This document shows, in pieces, positions 45,690 to 54,845 of a stretch of DNA of 64,000 nt. A program made the position numbers and the translations under genes. The notes beneath the pieces were generated by a model. It ran no database searches, was not told the origin of the DNA, and saw nothing but the letters and a program-made list of their open reading frames with translations. Each line of letters begins with the position of its first letter. The first letter of the stretch is position 1. The DNA is from Erythrobacter aurantius (GTDB taxonomy: Bacteria > Pseudomonadota > Alphaproteobacteria > Sphingomonadales > Sphingomonadaceae): assembly GCF_023823125.1 (NCBI RefSeq), contig NZ_CP090949.1, positions 124,001 to 188,000 on the forward strand, given 5' to 3'.

Positions 45690-45774
45690 CGTCATTCCCG
45701 CGCAGGCGGGAATCCAGCTTGTTTGGGTGACCGCCGCAGAGGGCAGCTGGATCCCCGCCTCCGCGGGGATGACG
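45690..45774. repeat. Dispersed-type inverted repeat between prfA and hisS
   Basis: CGTCATTCCCGCGCAGGCGGGAATCCAGC at the left (45690-45718, motif quoted in two parts: CGTCATTCCCGCG and CAGGCGGGAATCCAGC) faces CTGGATCCCCGCC-TCCGCGGGGATGACG at the right. The ends CGTCAT/ATGACG and CAGC/GCTG are complementary, and each side also folds on itself (CCCGC/GCGGG). Repeats of exactly this type are scattered in intergenic regions of many proteobacteria. Only one copy is visible in this window. Confidence 0.75.
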
Positions 45775-45779
45775 GGGGG

Positions 45780-47015
45780 CTAATACCCATCCTTCAGGAA
45801 TTGAGACAGACGCGGATCAATTTCTGCGCCGGAATAACCGTAATATCCTTCGTCGTTTACGCGAAGGATGGCCTTAGGGTTTTGTCTTACCGCTTTGTCG
45901 TAACGCTTCTTTGGCGATCCGGACGCAACCATGTCTGCGACAAACCCGGACTTCCTTAGGTCGCATAGAAGAGCAGTCGCCGCTTGAAGGCCGGCATCAT
46001 CTTCGACGAGCACCATGGCGTCTATCAGTCCTTCGGGCTTCTCCCCCACCAACATGGCCAGCCGCTCAATCCCCGCAGCCCAACCCACGGCAGGCGTCGG
46101 TGCCCCGCCAAGGCTCTCCATCAGCCCGTCATACCGCCCGCCACCCAGCACTGTGCTTTGCGAGCCGAGGCGCGAGGCTGCTTCGCTGCCTTCGTCGGGC
46201 ACGAATTCGAAGGCGGTGTGGCGGTAGTAGTCGAGGCCGCGCACGAGGCTTTCGGCGCGCATCCACTTCACGCCTGCCGCATCAAGCCCGTCGGTCACTT
46301 GTTCGAAAAACGCCAGCGCCTCGTCCGACAGATATTGGTCAATCTTGGGCGCATCGGCGACAAACACGCGATCACGCGGGTCCTTGCTGTCGAGGATGCG
46401 CAGCGGGTTTTTCTCCAGCCGCTCCTGCGAATCCTCGGACAGATCGCCCTTAACCTTGCCGAAATAGTCGATCAGCCCGGCGCGCCACGCCTCGCGGCTG
46501 TCGGCATCGCCCAGCGTGTTGAGGTGCAGCGTCACGCCTTCGATCCCCAGTTCCTTGAGCAACTGGTCGGCCATCGCCAGCAGTTCGACATCGGCCTGCG
46601 GTTCGGCGGCGCCGATGATTTCGGCGTCGATCTGGTGGAACTGGCGATAGCGGCCCTTTTGCGGACGCTCGTAACGAAACAGCGGGCCGTGCGTCGCGAC
46701 CTTCAGCGGCGCGTGTTGCTGCCAGCCATTCGTCAGGAAAGCGCGCGCGATCCCGGCGGTGAATTCCGGCCGCAGCGTCAGCGAATCCCCACCGCGATCC
46801 TCGAAGGAATACATTTCCTTCGATACCACATCGGTCGTCTCGCCGATTGCGCGGCTGAACACCTCGGTCTTTTCGAACACGGGCATTTCGACCCGGCGAA
46901 ACCGGTACAGCTTGCGCACGCGTTCGAATGTCTCGACCACGAAGGCGAAGGCTTCCGCATCGGCGCCGAAAATGTCCTGGGTGCCGCGAATGGCTTTTGG
47001 CGTGTTCTTGCTCAT
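45780..47015 (-). CDS. hisS: Histidyl-tRNA synthetase
   Basis: Class II synthetase of 411 residues that charges tRNA(His). The histidine-specific motif [13 protein letters not shown] lies near residue 260, with motif 2 in [20 protein letters not shown] near 112-131 and the motif 3 region [14 protein letters not shown] near 300. The C-terminal anticodon-binding domain is complete. The N-terminal part starts with [11 protein letters not shown], the usual PRGT..D type. Start ATG at 47015, preceded by AGGACA. Divergent from ppa. Confidence 0.96.
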   Translation of the reverse strand: MSKNTPKAIRGTQDIFGADAEAFAFVVETFERVRKLYRFRRVEMPVFEKTEVFSRAIGETTDVVSKEMYSFEDRGGDSLTLRPEFTAGIARAFLTNGWQQHAPLKVATHGPLFRYERPQKGRYRQFHQIDAEIIGAAEPQADVELLAMADQLLKELGIEGVTLHLNTLGDADSREAWRAGLIDYFGKVKGDLSEDSQERLEKNPLRILDSKDPRDRVFVADAPKIDQYLSDEALAFFEQVTDGLDAAGVKWMRAESLVRGLDYYRHTAFEFVPDEGSEAASRLGSQSTVLGGGRYDGLMESLGGAPTPAVGWAAGIERLAMLVGEKPEGLIDAMVLVEDDAGLQAATALLCDLRKSGFVADMVASGSPKKRYDKAVRQNPKAILRVNDEGYYGYSGAEIDPRLSQFLKDGY

Positions 47016-47137
47016 GGCTGTCCTGTGTTTTGGGCGCAGTTAGGCTAAGGTCGACCTTGCCGCAATATCGAGAGGAAGCTATCGGCGCGTTCAAGCCTTT
47101 GGGAGAGGGGCACCAGACACAGACAGGAACCCCGTTT

Positions 47138-47680
47138 ATGCGTATCGACAAGATCCCGACCGGCAACAATCCGCCCGACGACCTGAATGTCATCATCGAA
47201 GTTCCCACCGGGGGCGAGCCGGTGAAATACGAATTCGACAAGGAATCGGGCGCGCTGTTTGTGGACCGTATCCTGCACACGCCGATGCGGTATCCGGCGA
47301 ACTACGGTTTTGTGCCCCACACCCTTTCGCCCGATGGCGACCCGCTGGACGCGCTGGTGATCGCCCGTTCGCCCTTCATTCCCGGATGCGTGGTGCGTTC
47401 ACGCCCGATCGGCGTGCTCAACCTCGAAGACGAGCATGGCGGCGATGAAAAGCTCATCTGCGTGCCGGTAGACACGACTTTTCCGTATTATTCGGATGTC
47501 GGCGAAACGAAGGATCTGCCTTCAATTATCATGCAGCAGATCGAGCACTTCTTTACCCACTACAAGGATCTCGAAGCGGAAAAGTGGGTGCGTGTCGGCA
47601 AATGGGGTGACCGAGCAGAAGCACGCCAGATCGTGACGGAAGCGATTGAACGCGCTGCAAACGCCAAGGCTGCTGGCTAA
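47138..47680 (+). CDS. ppa: Inorganic pyrophosphatase
   Basis: Splits pyrophosphate, driving nucleotide and aminoacyl-tRNA synthesis. 180 residues, soluble type I. The signature DGDPLDALV lies near residue 65, with further catalytic residues in YPANYGFVP and KYEFDKESGAL. The ATG at 47138 is the family-typical start MRIDKIPTGNN, with AGGAA upstream. The gene lies divergent from hisS, 122 bases apart, and overlaps the next minus-strand gene by four bases at its end. Confidence 0.97.
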   Translation: MRIDKIPTGNNPPDDLNVIIEVPTGGEPVKYEFDKESGALFVDRILHTPMRYPANYGFVPHTLSPDGDPLDALVIARSPFIPGCVVRSRPIGVLNLEDEHGGDEKLICVPVDTTFPYYSDVGETKDLPSIIMQQIEHFFTHYKDLEAEKWVRVGKWGDRAEARQIVTEAIERAANAKAAG

Positions 47681-48033
47681 AGGAGCGCCTTCAGAATGCC
47701 TGTGAGCGCGAGCGGCAGGCAGATCGCCATCATCCACAAACCGATGGCATCGCGGCGAAAGGCGGCGGCATAGTCCATGTCTGCCGCCTGTTCGTCCGAA
47801 AGCCCGGCCCAGCGTTTTTCGAACCAGCGGCATGCCGGAATGATGGCTGCGACAAGTATGATGAGCGCCATGTAGGGCAGGATCGAGGAGAAGCCCTGGC
47901 TGAGCGCCTTGACCGTCAGGAAAATCTGCAAGCCGGTGTAAACCAGCAGGGCGTAGGCGACATGGTCGCTCATCGATTTGCGCCAATCGCGCGCTCTTGC
48001 GGCCCCGTGGTGCTGGTGTGACAGCTCTTTCAT
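47677..48033 (-). CDS. Unknown three-helix membrane protein
   Basis: A 118-residue protein with a polar N-terminus containing HQHH, then three hydrophobic segments at about residues 25-45, 50-70 and 95-115. Between the second and third lies a charged loop with RWFEKRWAGLSDEQAADMDYAAAFRRD (split for length: RWFEKRWAG, LSDEQAADMD and YAAAFRRD). The ATG at 48033 is preceded by GGGGAG. I do not recognise the family. Converges on ppa with a four-base overlap. It lies divergent from lptB with 250 bases between the starts. Confidence 0.6.
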   Translation of the reverse strand: MKELSHQHHGAARARDWRKSMSDHVAYALLVYTGLQIFLTVKALSQGFSSILPYMALIILVAAIIPACRWFEKRWAGLSDEQAADMDYAAAFRRDAIGLWMMAICLPLALTGILKALL

Positions 48034-48284
48034 CAATCCGCTCCCCAACGGTTTGTGTGTGGTGCGAGTATCTCAAAACCACCGATCCGTTGCAAGCATT
48101 GTAACCATAACGAAATATAGTTGCACAGCGCGCAACCGACGCGGCTCAAGCAGCGGGAAACATGCGGATTTCCCCGCGAGAGGGAAGGCTGCTCCAGATT
48201 TGTTGCAAAAATCTTGCCAAAATCGGCATGAAATCCACACAGTCGCCCTTTCATGAGACAGCCACTTTGCTAAGGCTTGTCTTG

Positions 48285-49085
48285 ATGAGCGAGTCTACCT
48301 CTCTTGAAGAACCGGCAAGCGCTGTGAAGGGCGCACCCGCCGATGCTACCGCGCCGCTTCCGGATGGCGGCCTTGAAGTCATCTCGATCGCCAAGAGCTA
48401 TGACAAGCGTGCGGTGCTGACCGACATTTCGCTCACCGTGGCGAAGGGCGAGGTGCTCGGCCTGCTTGGCCCCAATGGTGCGGGCAAGACGACCTGCTTC
48501 TATTCCATCATGGGTCTGGTGAAGCCCGATTCCGGGCGCATCCTGATGGATGGCGAGGACGTGACCAACCTGCCGATGTATCGGCGCGCAATTCTGGGGC
48601 TTGGCTATCTGCCGCAGGAAACCAGCATCTTTCGCGGCATGACCGTTGAACAGAACATCAATTGCGTGCTCGAAATGGTCGAACCCGATCCGCAGACGCG
48701 TGCGCAGGAACTGGAGCGGCTGCTGGGCGAATTCGGCCTGACCCGGCTGCGCGAAAGCCCGGCGATGGCGCTTTCGGGTGGTGAACGGCGGCGCTGCGAA
48801 ATCGCGCGCGCGCTGGCGGCGAAACCTTCGATCATGCTGCTCGACGAGCCCTTCGCCGGGATCGATCCGCTTTCGATCAGCGATATCCGCGATCTTGTGA
48901 AGGACCTGAAGCGGCGCGGCATCGGCGTGCTGATCACCGATCACAACGTGCGCGAGACGCTCGATATCGTTGACCGCGCCTGCATCATATACGGCGGACA
49001 GGTGCTGTTTGCGGGCACGCCGCAGGCGCTGGTTGCGGACGAAAACGTAAAGCGGCTTTATCTCGGGGAGAGCTTTACGCTCTAG
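48285..49085 (+). CDS. lptB: LPS export ABC transporter ATP-binding protein LptB
   Basis: ATPase of the LptBFG complex that pulls lipopolysaccharide out of the inner membrane. 266 residues: Walker A GPNGAGKTT at residues 62-70, Q-loop in YLPQETSIFRG, ABC signature LSGGERRRCEIARAL, Walker B IMLLDEPFAGIDP and the switch His in LITDHNVRETL. The ATG at 48285 follows AAGG. The N-terminal 26 residues are an Ala/Pro/Glu-rich extension. rpoN starts 11 bases later, the classic lptB-rpoN order. lptA and lptC are not directly upstream. Confidence 0.94.
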   Translation: MSESTSLEEPASAVKGAPADATAPLPDGGLEVISIAKSYDKRAVLTDISLTVAKGEVLGLLGPNGAGKTTCFYSIMGLVKPDSGRILMDGEDVTNLPMYRRAILGLGYLPQETSIFRGMTVEQNINCVLEMVEPDPQTRAQELERLLGEFGLTRLRESPAMALSGGERRRCEIARALAAKPSIMLLDEPFAGIDPLSISDIRDLVKDLKRRGIGVLITDHNVRETLDIVDRACIIYGGQVLFAGTPQALVADENVKRLYLGESFTL

Positions 49086-49096
49086 CGGTTGCTGCG

Positions 49097-50587
49097 ATGG
49101 CTCTTGGTCCACGCCTCGATCTACGCCAATCGCAGCAATTGGTGATGACGCCGCAACTGCAGCAGGCGATCAAGCTGCTGGCGGCATCCAATCTCGAAAT
49201 CGAAACCTTCATCGGCGACGCGCTGGAAGCCAATCCGCTGCTCGAGGCTGGCGCTTTGTCGCAGGATCGGGATGGTCCGGAAGGCGACGGCGACGACATA
49301 CCCCGCGATGAATTCACCGCAGACCATCTGATTGCGCAGGGTCAGGGCGAAGGCGATGCGCCGCTCGATCTTGATCCTTCCTCGCTCGATACCGATCGCG
49401 ACACGGGCGACGGAATGTCCGCATCCGACGCGGAATGGGGTAGCTCCACCCGGTCCGCAGGCGGCGAGGACTTGCCCGATCTGGCCGAGACCCGTGCCGG
49501 TGAAATATCGCTGAGCGCGCATCTCGAGGCGCAGATCGGCGCACTGGCGGTCAATCCCAAAGAGGCATTCTGCGCACGCCATATCGTCGGCCTGCTCGAC
49601 GATGCCGGCTATCTGTCGGCCGATCTGCGCGAGATCGCCTATGATCTTGGCATCACACTGGACGAGGCCGAGGATGCGCTCACCGTGGTCCAGATGTGCG
49701 ATCCCAGCGGAGTGGGTGCGCGCAGCCTTGCCGAATGCCTCGAAATCCAGGCGCGCGAGGCAAACCGCTATGATCCCTGCATGGCCGCGCTGCTGGACAA
49801 TCTCGAATTGCTGGCCAAGGGCGAAGTCGCCCGGCTGAAGCGATTGTGCAATGTCGATGACGAGGATTTCGCCGACATGCTGCGTGAATTGCGCAGTTAC
49901 GATCCCAAGCCCGGCCTCGCATTCCTTCCCTCTTCCGCCGAGGCGGTGATCCCCGATGTGCTGCTGGCCACCAACGCAGCCGGAGGATGGGACATCACGC
50001 TCAACGAAGAAACGCTGCCACGCCTGATCGTCAATCGCAGTTATTACGTGGAACTGAGCGCGGGCTGCCCCGATCCCGAAGCGCAAAACTGGCTCAAGGA
50101 AAAACTCGCTGATGCGCATTGGCTGATCCGCGCGCTCGACCAGCGGCAAAAGACGATCCTGAAGACCGCTGCCGAAATAGTGAAGCAGCAGGACGGCTTC
50201 TTCCGCCACGGTGTATCGCATCTTCGCCCGCTGACGCTGCGCGAGGTGGCTGAGAAGATCGAGATGCACGAAAGCACCGTCAGCCGGGTGACCAGTAACA
50301 AATATCTGCATTGCGAACGCGGCTGTTTTGAATTGAAGTATTTCTTCACCAGCGGCGTTGGATCGAGCGATGGAGAAGGTGCGTCGTCCGAAGCGATCAA
50401 GGCGCGGATCAGGGCGCTGATCGACGCTGAAGACCCTAAGAAGGTGCTGTCCGACCAAAAGCTGGTCGACCTGCTGCAGGAGGAAGGCTTCGACCTCGCC
50501 CGGCGCACGGTGGCGAAATATCGCGAAGCTATCGGCCTTGGCTCAAGTGCCGAGCGACGGCGGCAGAAGAAGCTCAAGTCCCTCTGA
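49097..50587 (+). CDS. rpoN: RNA polymerase sigma-54 factor
   Basis: Directs RNA polymerase to -24/-12 promoters, needing enhancer-binding activators. 496 residues. Region I is Gln-rich (LDLRQSQQLVMTPQLQQAIKLL at the N-terminus, quoted up to motif size elsewhere), followed by an acidic region II (about 55-135), the core-binding region, a DNA-binding helix-turn-helix (LTLREVAEKIEMHESTVSRVT) and the RpoN box ARRTVAKYRE at residues 468-477. Cotranscribed with lptB. Unlike many proteobacteria there is no hpf gene directly downstream; ctrA follows instead. Confidence 0.97.
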   Translation: MALGPRLDLRQSQQLVMTPQLQQAIKLLAASNLEIETFIGDALEANPLLEAGALSQDRDGPEGDGDDIPRDEFTADHLIAQGQGEGDAPLDLDPSSLDTDRDTGDGMSASDAEWGSSTRSAGGEDLPDLAETRAGEISLSAHLEAQIGALAVNPKEAFCARHIVGLLDDAGYLSADLREIAYDLGITLDEAEDALTVVQMCDPSGVGARSLAECLEIQAREANRYDPCMAALLDNLELLAKGEVARLKRLCNVDDEDFADMLRELRSYDPKPGLAFLPSSAEAVIPDVLLATNAAGGWDITLNEETLPRLIVNRSYYVELSAGCPDPEAQNWLKEKLADAHWLIRALDQRQKTILKTAAEIVKQQDGFFRHGVSHLRPLTLREVAEKIEMHESTVSRVTSNKYLHCERGCFELKYFFTSGVGSSDGEGASSEAIKARIRALIDAEDPKKVLSDQKLVDLLQEEGFDLARRTVAKYREAIGLGSSAERRRQKKLKSL

Positions 50588-50643
50588 TCTGCACCGTGAA
50601 GAAGCCTGCGCGGCGACAGATCCGGCTAGGTAGAAACCCCCGC

Positions 50644-50678
50644 GACTCGTGGAGTCAGGCCGGTTTACGCTAAATTAA
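50644..50678 (+). promoter_or_regulatory. ctrA control region: GANTC pair and CtrA-box-like site
   Basis: GACTC-GTG-GAGTC (50644-50656) is an exact inverted repeat made of two CcrM-type GANTC sites. Nine bases on, TTTA-N7-TTAA (50664-50678) is one mismatch from the CtrA box. Both lie about 110-140 bases before ctrA. In Caulobacter, ctrA is controlled by GANTC methylation and by CtrA itself, so the arrangement fits the same logic. Confidence 0.5.
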
Positions 50679-50782
50679 CCTTTTCCGTTCAGACCTTGTG
50701 TGGTTAATACAAGGCAACACCTCTTAGCGAGGGGTTACCGCACTGAACATGTCCACCATGTGGGGCAACTAGGGGACCAGCA

Positions 50783-51478
50783 ATGCGAGTGCTGTTGATT
50801 GAGGACGAGCCGACAACCGCGAAGGCTATCGAGCTCATGCTCACTACCGAAGGATTTAACGTCTATTCGACCGATCTCGGCGAAGAAGGCCTCGATCTGG
50901 GCAAGCTGTATGATTACGACATCATCCTGCTCGACCTGAACCTGCCGGATATGCATGGCTATGACGTGCTCAAGAAGCTGCGCGTTGCCAAGGTGCAGAC
51001 TCCGGTCCTCATCCTTTCGGGTATCGCCGAAATGGACAGCAAGATCCGCTCGTTCGGCTTTGGCGCCGACGACTACGTGACGAAGCCCTTCCACCGCGAA
51101 GAGCTGGTCGCCCGCATTCACGCCGTGGTGCGTCGTTCGAAGGGCCACAGCCAGTCGATCATCCGCACCGGCAAGCTGGCAGTCAACCTCGATGCGAAAA
51201 CCGTCGAAGTCGACGGCGCCCGCGTCCACCTCACCGGCAAGGAATATGCGATGCTCGAGCTGCTCTCGCTTCGCAAGGGTACCACGCTGACCAAGGAAAT
51301 GTTCCTCAACCACCTGTATGGCGGGATGGATGAGCCGGAACTGAAGATCATCGACGTCTTCATCTGCAAGCTGCGCAAGAAATTGAGCCATGCTTGCGGC
51401 GGTGAAAACTATATCGAAACCGTCTGGGGCCGCGGATACGTGCTGCGCGATCCGGGCGAAGAGGCCGAAGCCGCTTAA
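50783..51478 (+). CDS. ctrA: Cell-cycle response regulator CtrA
   Basis: Master transcription factor of the alphaproteobacterial cell cycle. 231 residues: receiver domain with Asp51 as the phosphorylation site in LLDLNLPD, switch residues Ser and Lys in ILSGIA and VTKPF, then an OmpR-type winged helix ([26 protein letters not shown]). The C-terminus ends in Ala-Ala, the feature that marks Caulobacter CtrA for ClpXP proteolysis. The ATG at 50783 follows AGGGGA. The upstream region has a GANTC pair and a CtrA-box-like site. Outside Caulobacter and relatives, CtrA is often not essential and mainly controls motility and gene transfer. Confidence 0.96.
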   Translation: MRVLLIEDEPTTAKAIELMLTTEGFNVYSTDLGEEGLDLGKLYDYDIILLDLNLPDMHGYDVLKKLRVAKVQTPVLILSGIAEMDSKIRSFGFGADDYVTKPFHREELVARIHAVVRRSKGHSQSIIRTGKLAVNLDAKTVEVDGARVHLTGKEYAMLELLSLRKGTTLTKEMFLNHLYGGMDEPELKIIDVFICKLRKKLSHACGGENYIETVWGRGYVLRDPGEEAEAA

Positions 51479-51503
51479 GCGCGAAAGCCAGTCACAAACT
51501 CAG

Positions 51504-51545
51504 AGAATGCCCGGTCGCCGAATGGCAGCCGGGCATTCTGGTTTC
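51504..51545. terminator. Terminator between ctrA and the MscS gene
   Basis: Perfect 11-bp stem AGAATGCCCGG / CCGGGCATTCT (51504-51514 and 51529-51539) with a 14-base loop, followed by GGTTTC. It serves convergent genes. T-richness is modest on both sides. Confidence 0.7.
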
Positions 51546-51549
51546 TAGG

Positions 51550-52761
51550 TCAATGCTTCTCGAAGACCGGGCCGAAATCGCCGCCGCTCGGTTCCTGGAA
51601 CAACTTGAGGTCAAATTCGGGCAGGATCGCCAGCAGGTGATCGAAAATATCGGCCTGAATGCCCTCGTAGATGCCCCAGGACGTGGTGTTGGTGAAACAA
51701 TAGACTTCCAGCGGAATGCCCTGCGGACCCGGCGGCAGCTGTCGCACCATCAGGGTGAAATCCCTGGAAATGCTCGGATGCCATTCGAGATAGGCGGCGA
51801 TGTAAGCGCGCAGCGTGCCGAGATTGGTCAGGCGCCGCGCGTTCACGGGCGCATCCTCGCCTGAAAGCTCGCGCGCGTTCCATTCGGCAATCTCTTCGCG
51901 CTTGGCGGCGAGGTACTGCTTGAGCATCTTGAACTTCTTGAGTTCAATGACTTCCTCATCGCTGAGGAACCGTACAGTGTTCTGGTCGATGATAAGCGAA
52001 CGCTTGATCCTGCGCCCGCCGCTCTCGCTCATTCCACGCCAGTTCTGGTAGGAATCCGATACCAGCCGGTGCGTGGGGATGGTGACGATCGTCTTGTCGA
52101 AATTCTGCACCTTCACCGTGTGCAGTGAAATGTCGATCACATCGCCATCGGCGCCCATGCTGGGCATGGTGATCCAGTCGCCCACGCGCAGCATGTCCTG
52201 CGTGGTCAGCTGAACGCTGGCGACAAGGCTCAGGATCGTATCCTTGAACACCAGCAGCAGCACCGCCGTGATCGCGCCCAGCCCTGACAAAAGCAGCAGC
52301 GGTGACTGGTCGATCAGCACCGAGATCAGGATGATCGCGGCGCCGCACAGAACGAGGATCTTCACAACCTGGACAAAGCCCTTGATCGGGCGGTTCTTCG
52401 ATCGCGGGAGACGTTCGTAAAGCTCGTTGGCGTAGGTCAGCGCCTTGACGATGGCCATCGCCACCGAAATCACGATCAGCGCCTGCGCGGTGTTACGCAC
52501 GACGGTGTAGACTTCTTCCGGGAGGTTCGGGACGAGCGTGATCCCCCGCGAAATCACCATCAGCGGAGCAGCCGTAGCGAGCCAGGCCGCTGCCTTGTCG
52601 ATCGTCTTGCTCTTGCGATCAAGGTAAGGTGCGGCGAGCCGCAAGATCACATGTTTGAGCACGTAGTTGAGAGCCAGCGCGGCTGCGGCGAGCAGAGCAA
52701 GGCCGATCAGGGACTGAAGCCAGAGCGGCTGGGCGTGGAAAGTGGCGGAGAGTTCTTCCAT
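51550..52761 (-). CDS. YbdG-like mechanosensitive channel (MscS family)
   Basis: A 403-residue inner-membrane channel with about five helices before the MscS core, similar in size and end to E. coli YbdG, a mini-conductance channel. Pore-helix sequence: LSGLGAITAVLLLVFKDTILSLVASV (residues about 160-185, quoted in parts), followed by the MscS beta domain (RVGDWITMPSMGADGDVIDISLHTVKV, again in parts) and TIPTHRLVSDSYQNW. The C-terminal domain is longer than in MscS. It may respond to moderate osmotic change. Its ATG shares the CATG at 52759-52762 with an alternative start of trmB. Confidence 0.9.
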   Translation of the reverse strand: MEELSATFHAQPLWLQSLIGLALLAAAALALNYVLKHVILRLAAPYLDRKSKTIDKAAAWLATAAPLMVISRGITLVPNLPEEVYTVVRNTAQALIVISVAMAIVKALTYANELYERLPRSKNRPIKGFVQVVKILVLCGAAIILISVLIDQSPLLLLSGLGAITAVLLLVFKDTILSLVASVQLTTQDMLRVGDWITMPSMGADGDVIDISLHTVKVQNFDKTIVTIPTHRLVSDSYQNWRGMSESGGRRIKRSLIIDQNTVRFLSDEEVIELKKFKMLKQYLAAKREEIAEWNARELSGEDAPVNARRLTNLGTLRAYIAAYLEWHPSISRDFTLMVRQLPPGPQGIPLEVYCFTNTTSWGIYEGIQADIFDHLLAILPEFDLKLFQEPSGGDFGPVFEKH

Positions 52762-52861
52762 GTCTGCCCCGCGTTATAGGGATGCATCGGCAGCCCTCAA
52801 CCCGCAGGCCGATTATTCTTGGCTGGACAAGCCCTGCCCTGCGCGACTAGCGCCTCGCGCC

Positions 52862-53563
52862 ATGACAGCATTCAAGGAAGGCGATCCCACCACGCTCAGC
52901 CGGTTGTACGGACGCAGCCAGGGCAAGCCCTTGCGCGCGCGGCAACAAGGGCTGGTTGATCGATTGCTCCCGCAAATCTCGGTTCCGGAAGAGGGCCCGG
53001 TCACGGCACAGGCGCTGTTCGGGGAAGATTGCCCGCTGCATTTCGAGATCGGCTTTGGTGGCGGCGAACATCTCGCCTATCGCGCCGATCTCCTGCCCAA
53101 TCATGGCTTCATCGGCGCCGAACCATTCCTCAACGGCGTCGCTCAGGCGTTGACCCATGTGGAGGAACAGCGGCTCGCCAATGTCAGGATCCATCATGGA
53201 GACGCGCTCGAAGTGCTGCGGCGGGTGCCGGATGGCGGGCTGACGATGCTGTACCTGCTGCATCCCGATCCGTGGCCAAAAGCCAAGCACGCCAAGCGGC
53301 GGATGATGAATGACGGGCCCGTGCAGATGTTCGCGGACAAGCTGAAACCCGGCGGTGAATTCCGGTTCGGCACCGATCATCCGGTCTATGTGCGCCACGC
53401 GCTGATGGTGATGCAGCGGCATACCGACAAGTTCGAATGGGTCGTCGATGGCCCATCAAGCTGGCAGAACCGGCCAAGCGGCTGGTGCGAAACCCGTTAC
53501 GAGCACAAGGCGCGCACCGTGTTCGGTCATGAGGTCTGGTACTTCAGGTTCCGTCGACGTTGA
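52862..53563 (+). CDS. trmB: tRNA (guanine-N7)-methyltransferase
   Basis: Methylates G46 of tRNA. 233 residues from the ATG at 52862. SAM binding is in LHFEIGFGGGEHL near residue 60, a second block is FIGAEPFLNG, and the tRNA-binding motif LLHPDPWPKAKHAKRRMMN with the catalytic Asp lies near residue 137. I chose 52862 because the product then begins MTAFKEGDPTTLSRLYGR, as expected for family members whose RLYGR block lies near the N-terminus. An ATG at 52760 with a GGAGAG element would add 34 residues and start inside the MscS start codon. That cannot be excluded. Confidence 0.88.
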   Translation: MTAFKEGDPTTLSRLYGRSQGKPLRARQQGLVDRLLPQISVPEEGPVTAQALFGEDCPLHFEIGFGGGEHLAYRADLLPNHGFIGAEPFLNGVAQALTHVEEQRLANVRIHHGDALEVLRRVPDGGLTMLYLLHPDPWPKAKHAKRRMMNDGPVQMFADKLKPGGEFRFGTDHPVYVRHALMVMQRHTDKFEWVVDGPSSWQNRPSGWCETRYEHKARTVFGHEVWYFRFRRR

Positions 53564-53618
53564 TTAGTCGCTCGGACAAGGGCTAACCTCCGCCAAACAG
53601 GCAAGGCGGGCCCCCTCA

Positions 53619-54845
53619 ATGACATCACGTAGACAATTTCTGGGCGGGCTGGCGATAGCGGCAGGAACGCTCACCGCGTGCAATGAATTGGTTTCAGGTG
53701 AGGGGACAAGTCAATCCCGGGCTCAATCTCCGGGCGCTACGCCACTCAACGCCGAGGCGCTTGAAGATGCGCTCGTCGGCAGCTCCTATCTCGGCACTGG
53801 CGGTGGTGGCAGCCTTTCGGAAGCCCGCGAGCTGATTGCCAAGGATTTGGCAGCCGGTTTGGCATTCACCACGCTGTCGGTTGGCGATCTGGCCGATAGC
53901 GACCGGGTGGCATGTCCTTACGGCCTCGCCAGCCTTGCCCCTACCAGCCCGGAAATGCAGGAACGGCTCGACGCGATCGGCGAAACGGCCGAGCCTGTGC
54001 AACTCGCCTTCGAGACGCTGGAACGGCATATCGGCCAAAAATTCGCGGCCGTGATTCTTGGCGAGATCGGTCCGCTGAGTCTTGCCGAAGGGCTTTCAAT
54101 TGCTGCCCGGCTCGGCGTTCCCTCGCTTGATGCCGATACGGTCGGCCGCGCCGTGCCCGAAATCAACCAGCATTCGGTCAAAGTCGCGGGCATTCCGCTG
54201 ACACCGATTGGCGCGGCGACGCCATTTGGCGATGAATTGGTTATAGGCAAGCTTGGCGACCCCACCAGAGCCGAAGACATCCTGCGCAGTATCGCCGTGG
54301 CGAGCGAGGTTTGTGGTGTGGCCGACAGCCCGATCACCGGCGCTCAGGCGAAAACAAAGGGAACGCTTGTCACAGGAAGCCTCACGCTGGCCCGCAGTAT
54401 CGGGGCCGCAGTGCGCACGGCAAAATCTGCCGGCTCGGACCCGGTCGAGGCCGCTCGCGCTGCCGGTGACGGCTACTTGCTGTTCACCGGGCGAATCGCC
54501 GATTTCGATTGGCGCGACGAAGACGGTTTCCTTGTCGGCAATCTGAAGATCAAGGGCACCGGCGAATTCGCCGGCCAGTCATTCGAAACCGACTACAAGA
54601 ATGAACACCTGATCGCACGGCGCAACGGAATGGTCGTTGCCACCTGCCCTGATTTGATAACGGTGATCGATCTGACGTCCCATGACGGCATCAACAATCC
54701 CGATTTCGCACTGGGCCAATCAGTTGCCGTACTCGCTTTCCGCTGCGATCCGCTGTGGCGCAGCGATGCCGGACTTGCCGTCTTCGGCCCGCGATATTTT
54801 GGCTATGACGTCGACTATGTGCCGGTGGAAGACCGGCTAAGCTGA
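53619..54845 (+). CDS. Tat-exported DUF917 family lipoprotein
   Basis: A 408-residue protein. The N-terminus has the twin-arginine motif SRRQFLGG followed by a hydrophobic stretch and lipobox LTAC (Cys21), so it is predicted to be folded in the cytoplasm, exported by Tat and lipidated. The rest is a DUF917 (S-Me-THD) domain, with LVGSSYLGTGGGGSLSEA near residue 53 and DADTVGRAVPEINQHS near 170. Cytoplasmic DUF917 proteins act near hydantoinase-type enzymes. An exported, lipidated version is unusual. No hydantoinase gene is near. The gene has its own start and converges on maeB, one base away. Confidence 0.8.
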   Translation: MTSRRQFLGGLAIAAGTLTACNELVSGEGTSQSRAQSPGATPLNAEALEDALVGSSYLGTGGGGSLSEARELIAKDLAAGLAFTTLSVGDLADSDRVACPYGLASLAPTSPEMQERLDAIGETAEPVQLAFETLERHIGQKFAAVILGEIGPLSLAEGLSIAARLGVPSLDADTVGRAVPEINQHSVKVAGIPLTPIGAATPFGDELVIGKLGDPTRAEDILRSIAVASEVCGVADSPITGAQAKTKGTLVTGSLTLARSIGAAVRTAKSAGSDPVEAARAAGDGYLLFTGRIADFDWRDEDGFLVGNLKIKGTGEFAGQSFETDYKNEHLIARRNGMVVATCPDLITVIDLTSHDGINNPDFALGQSVAVLAFRCDPLWRSDAGLAVFGPRYFGYDVDYVPVEDRLS

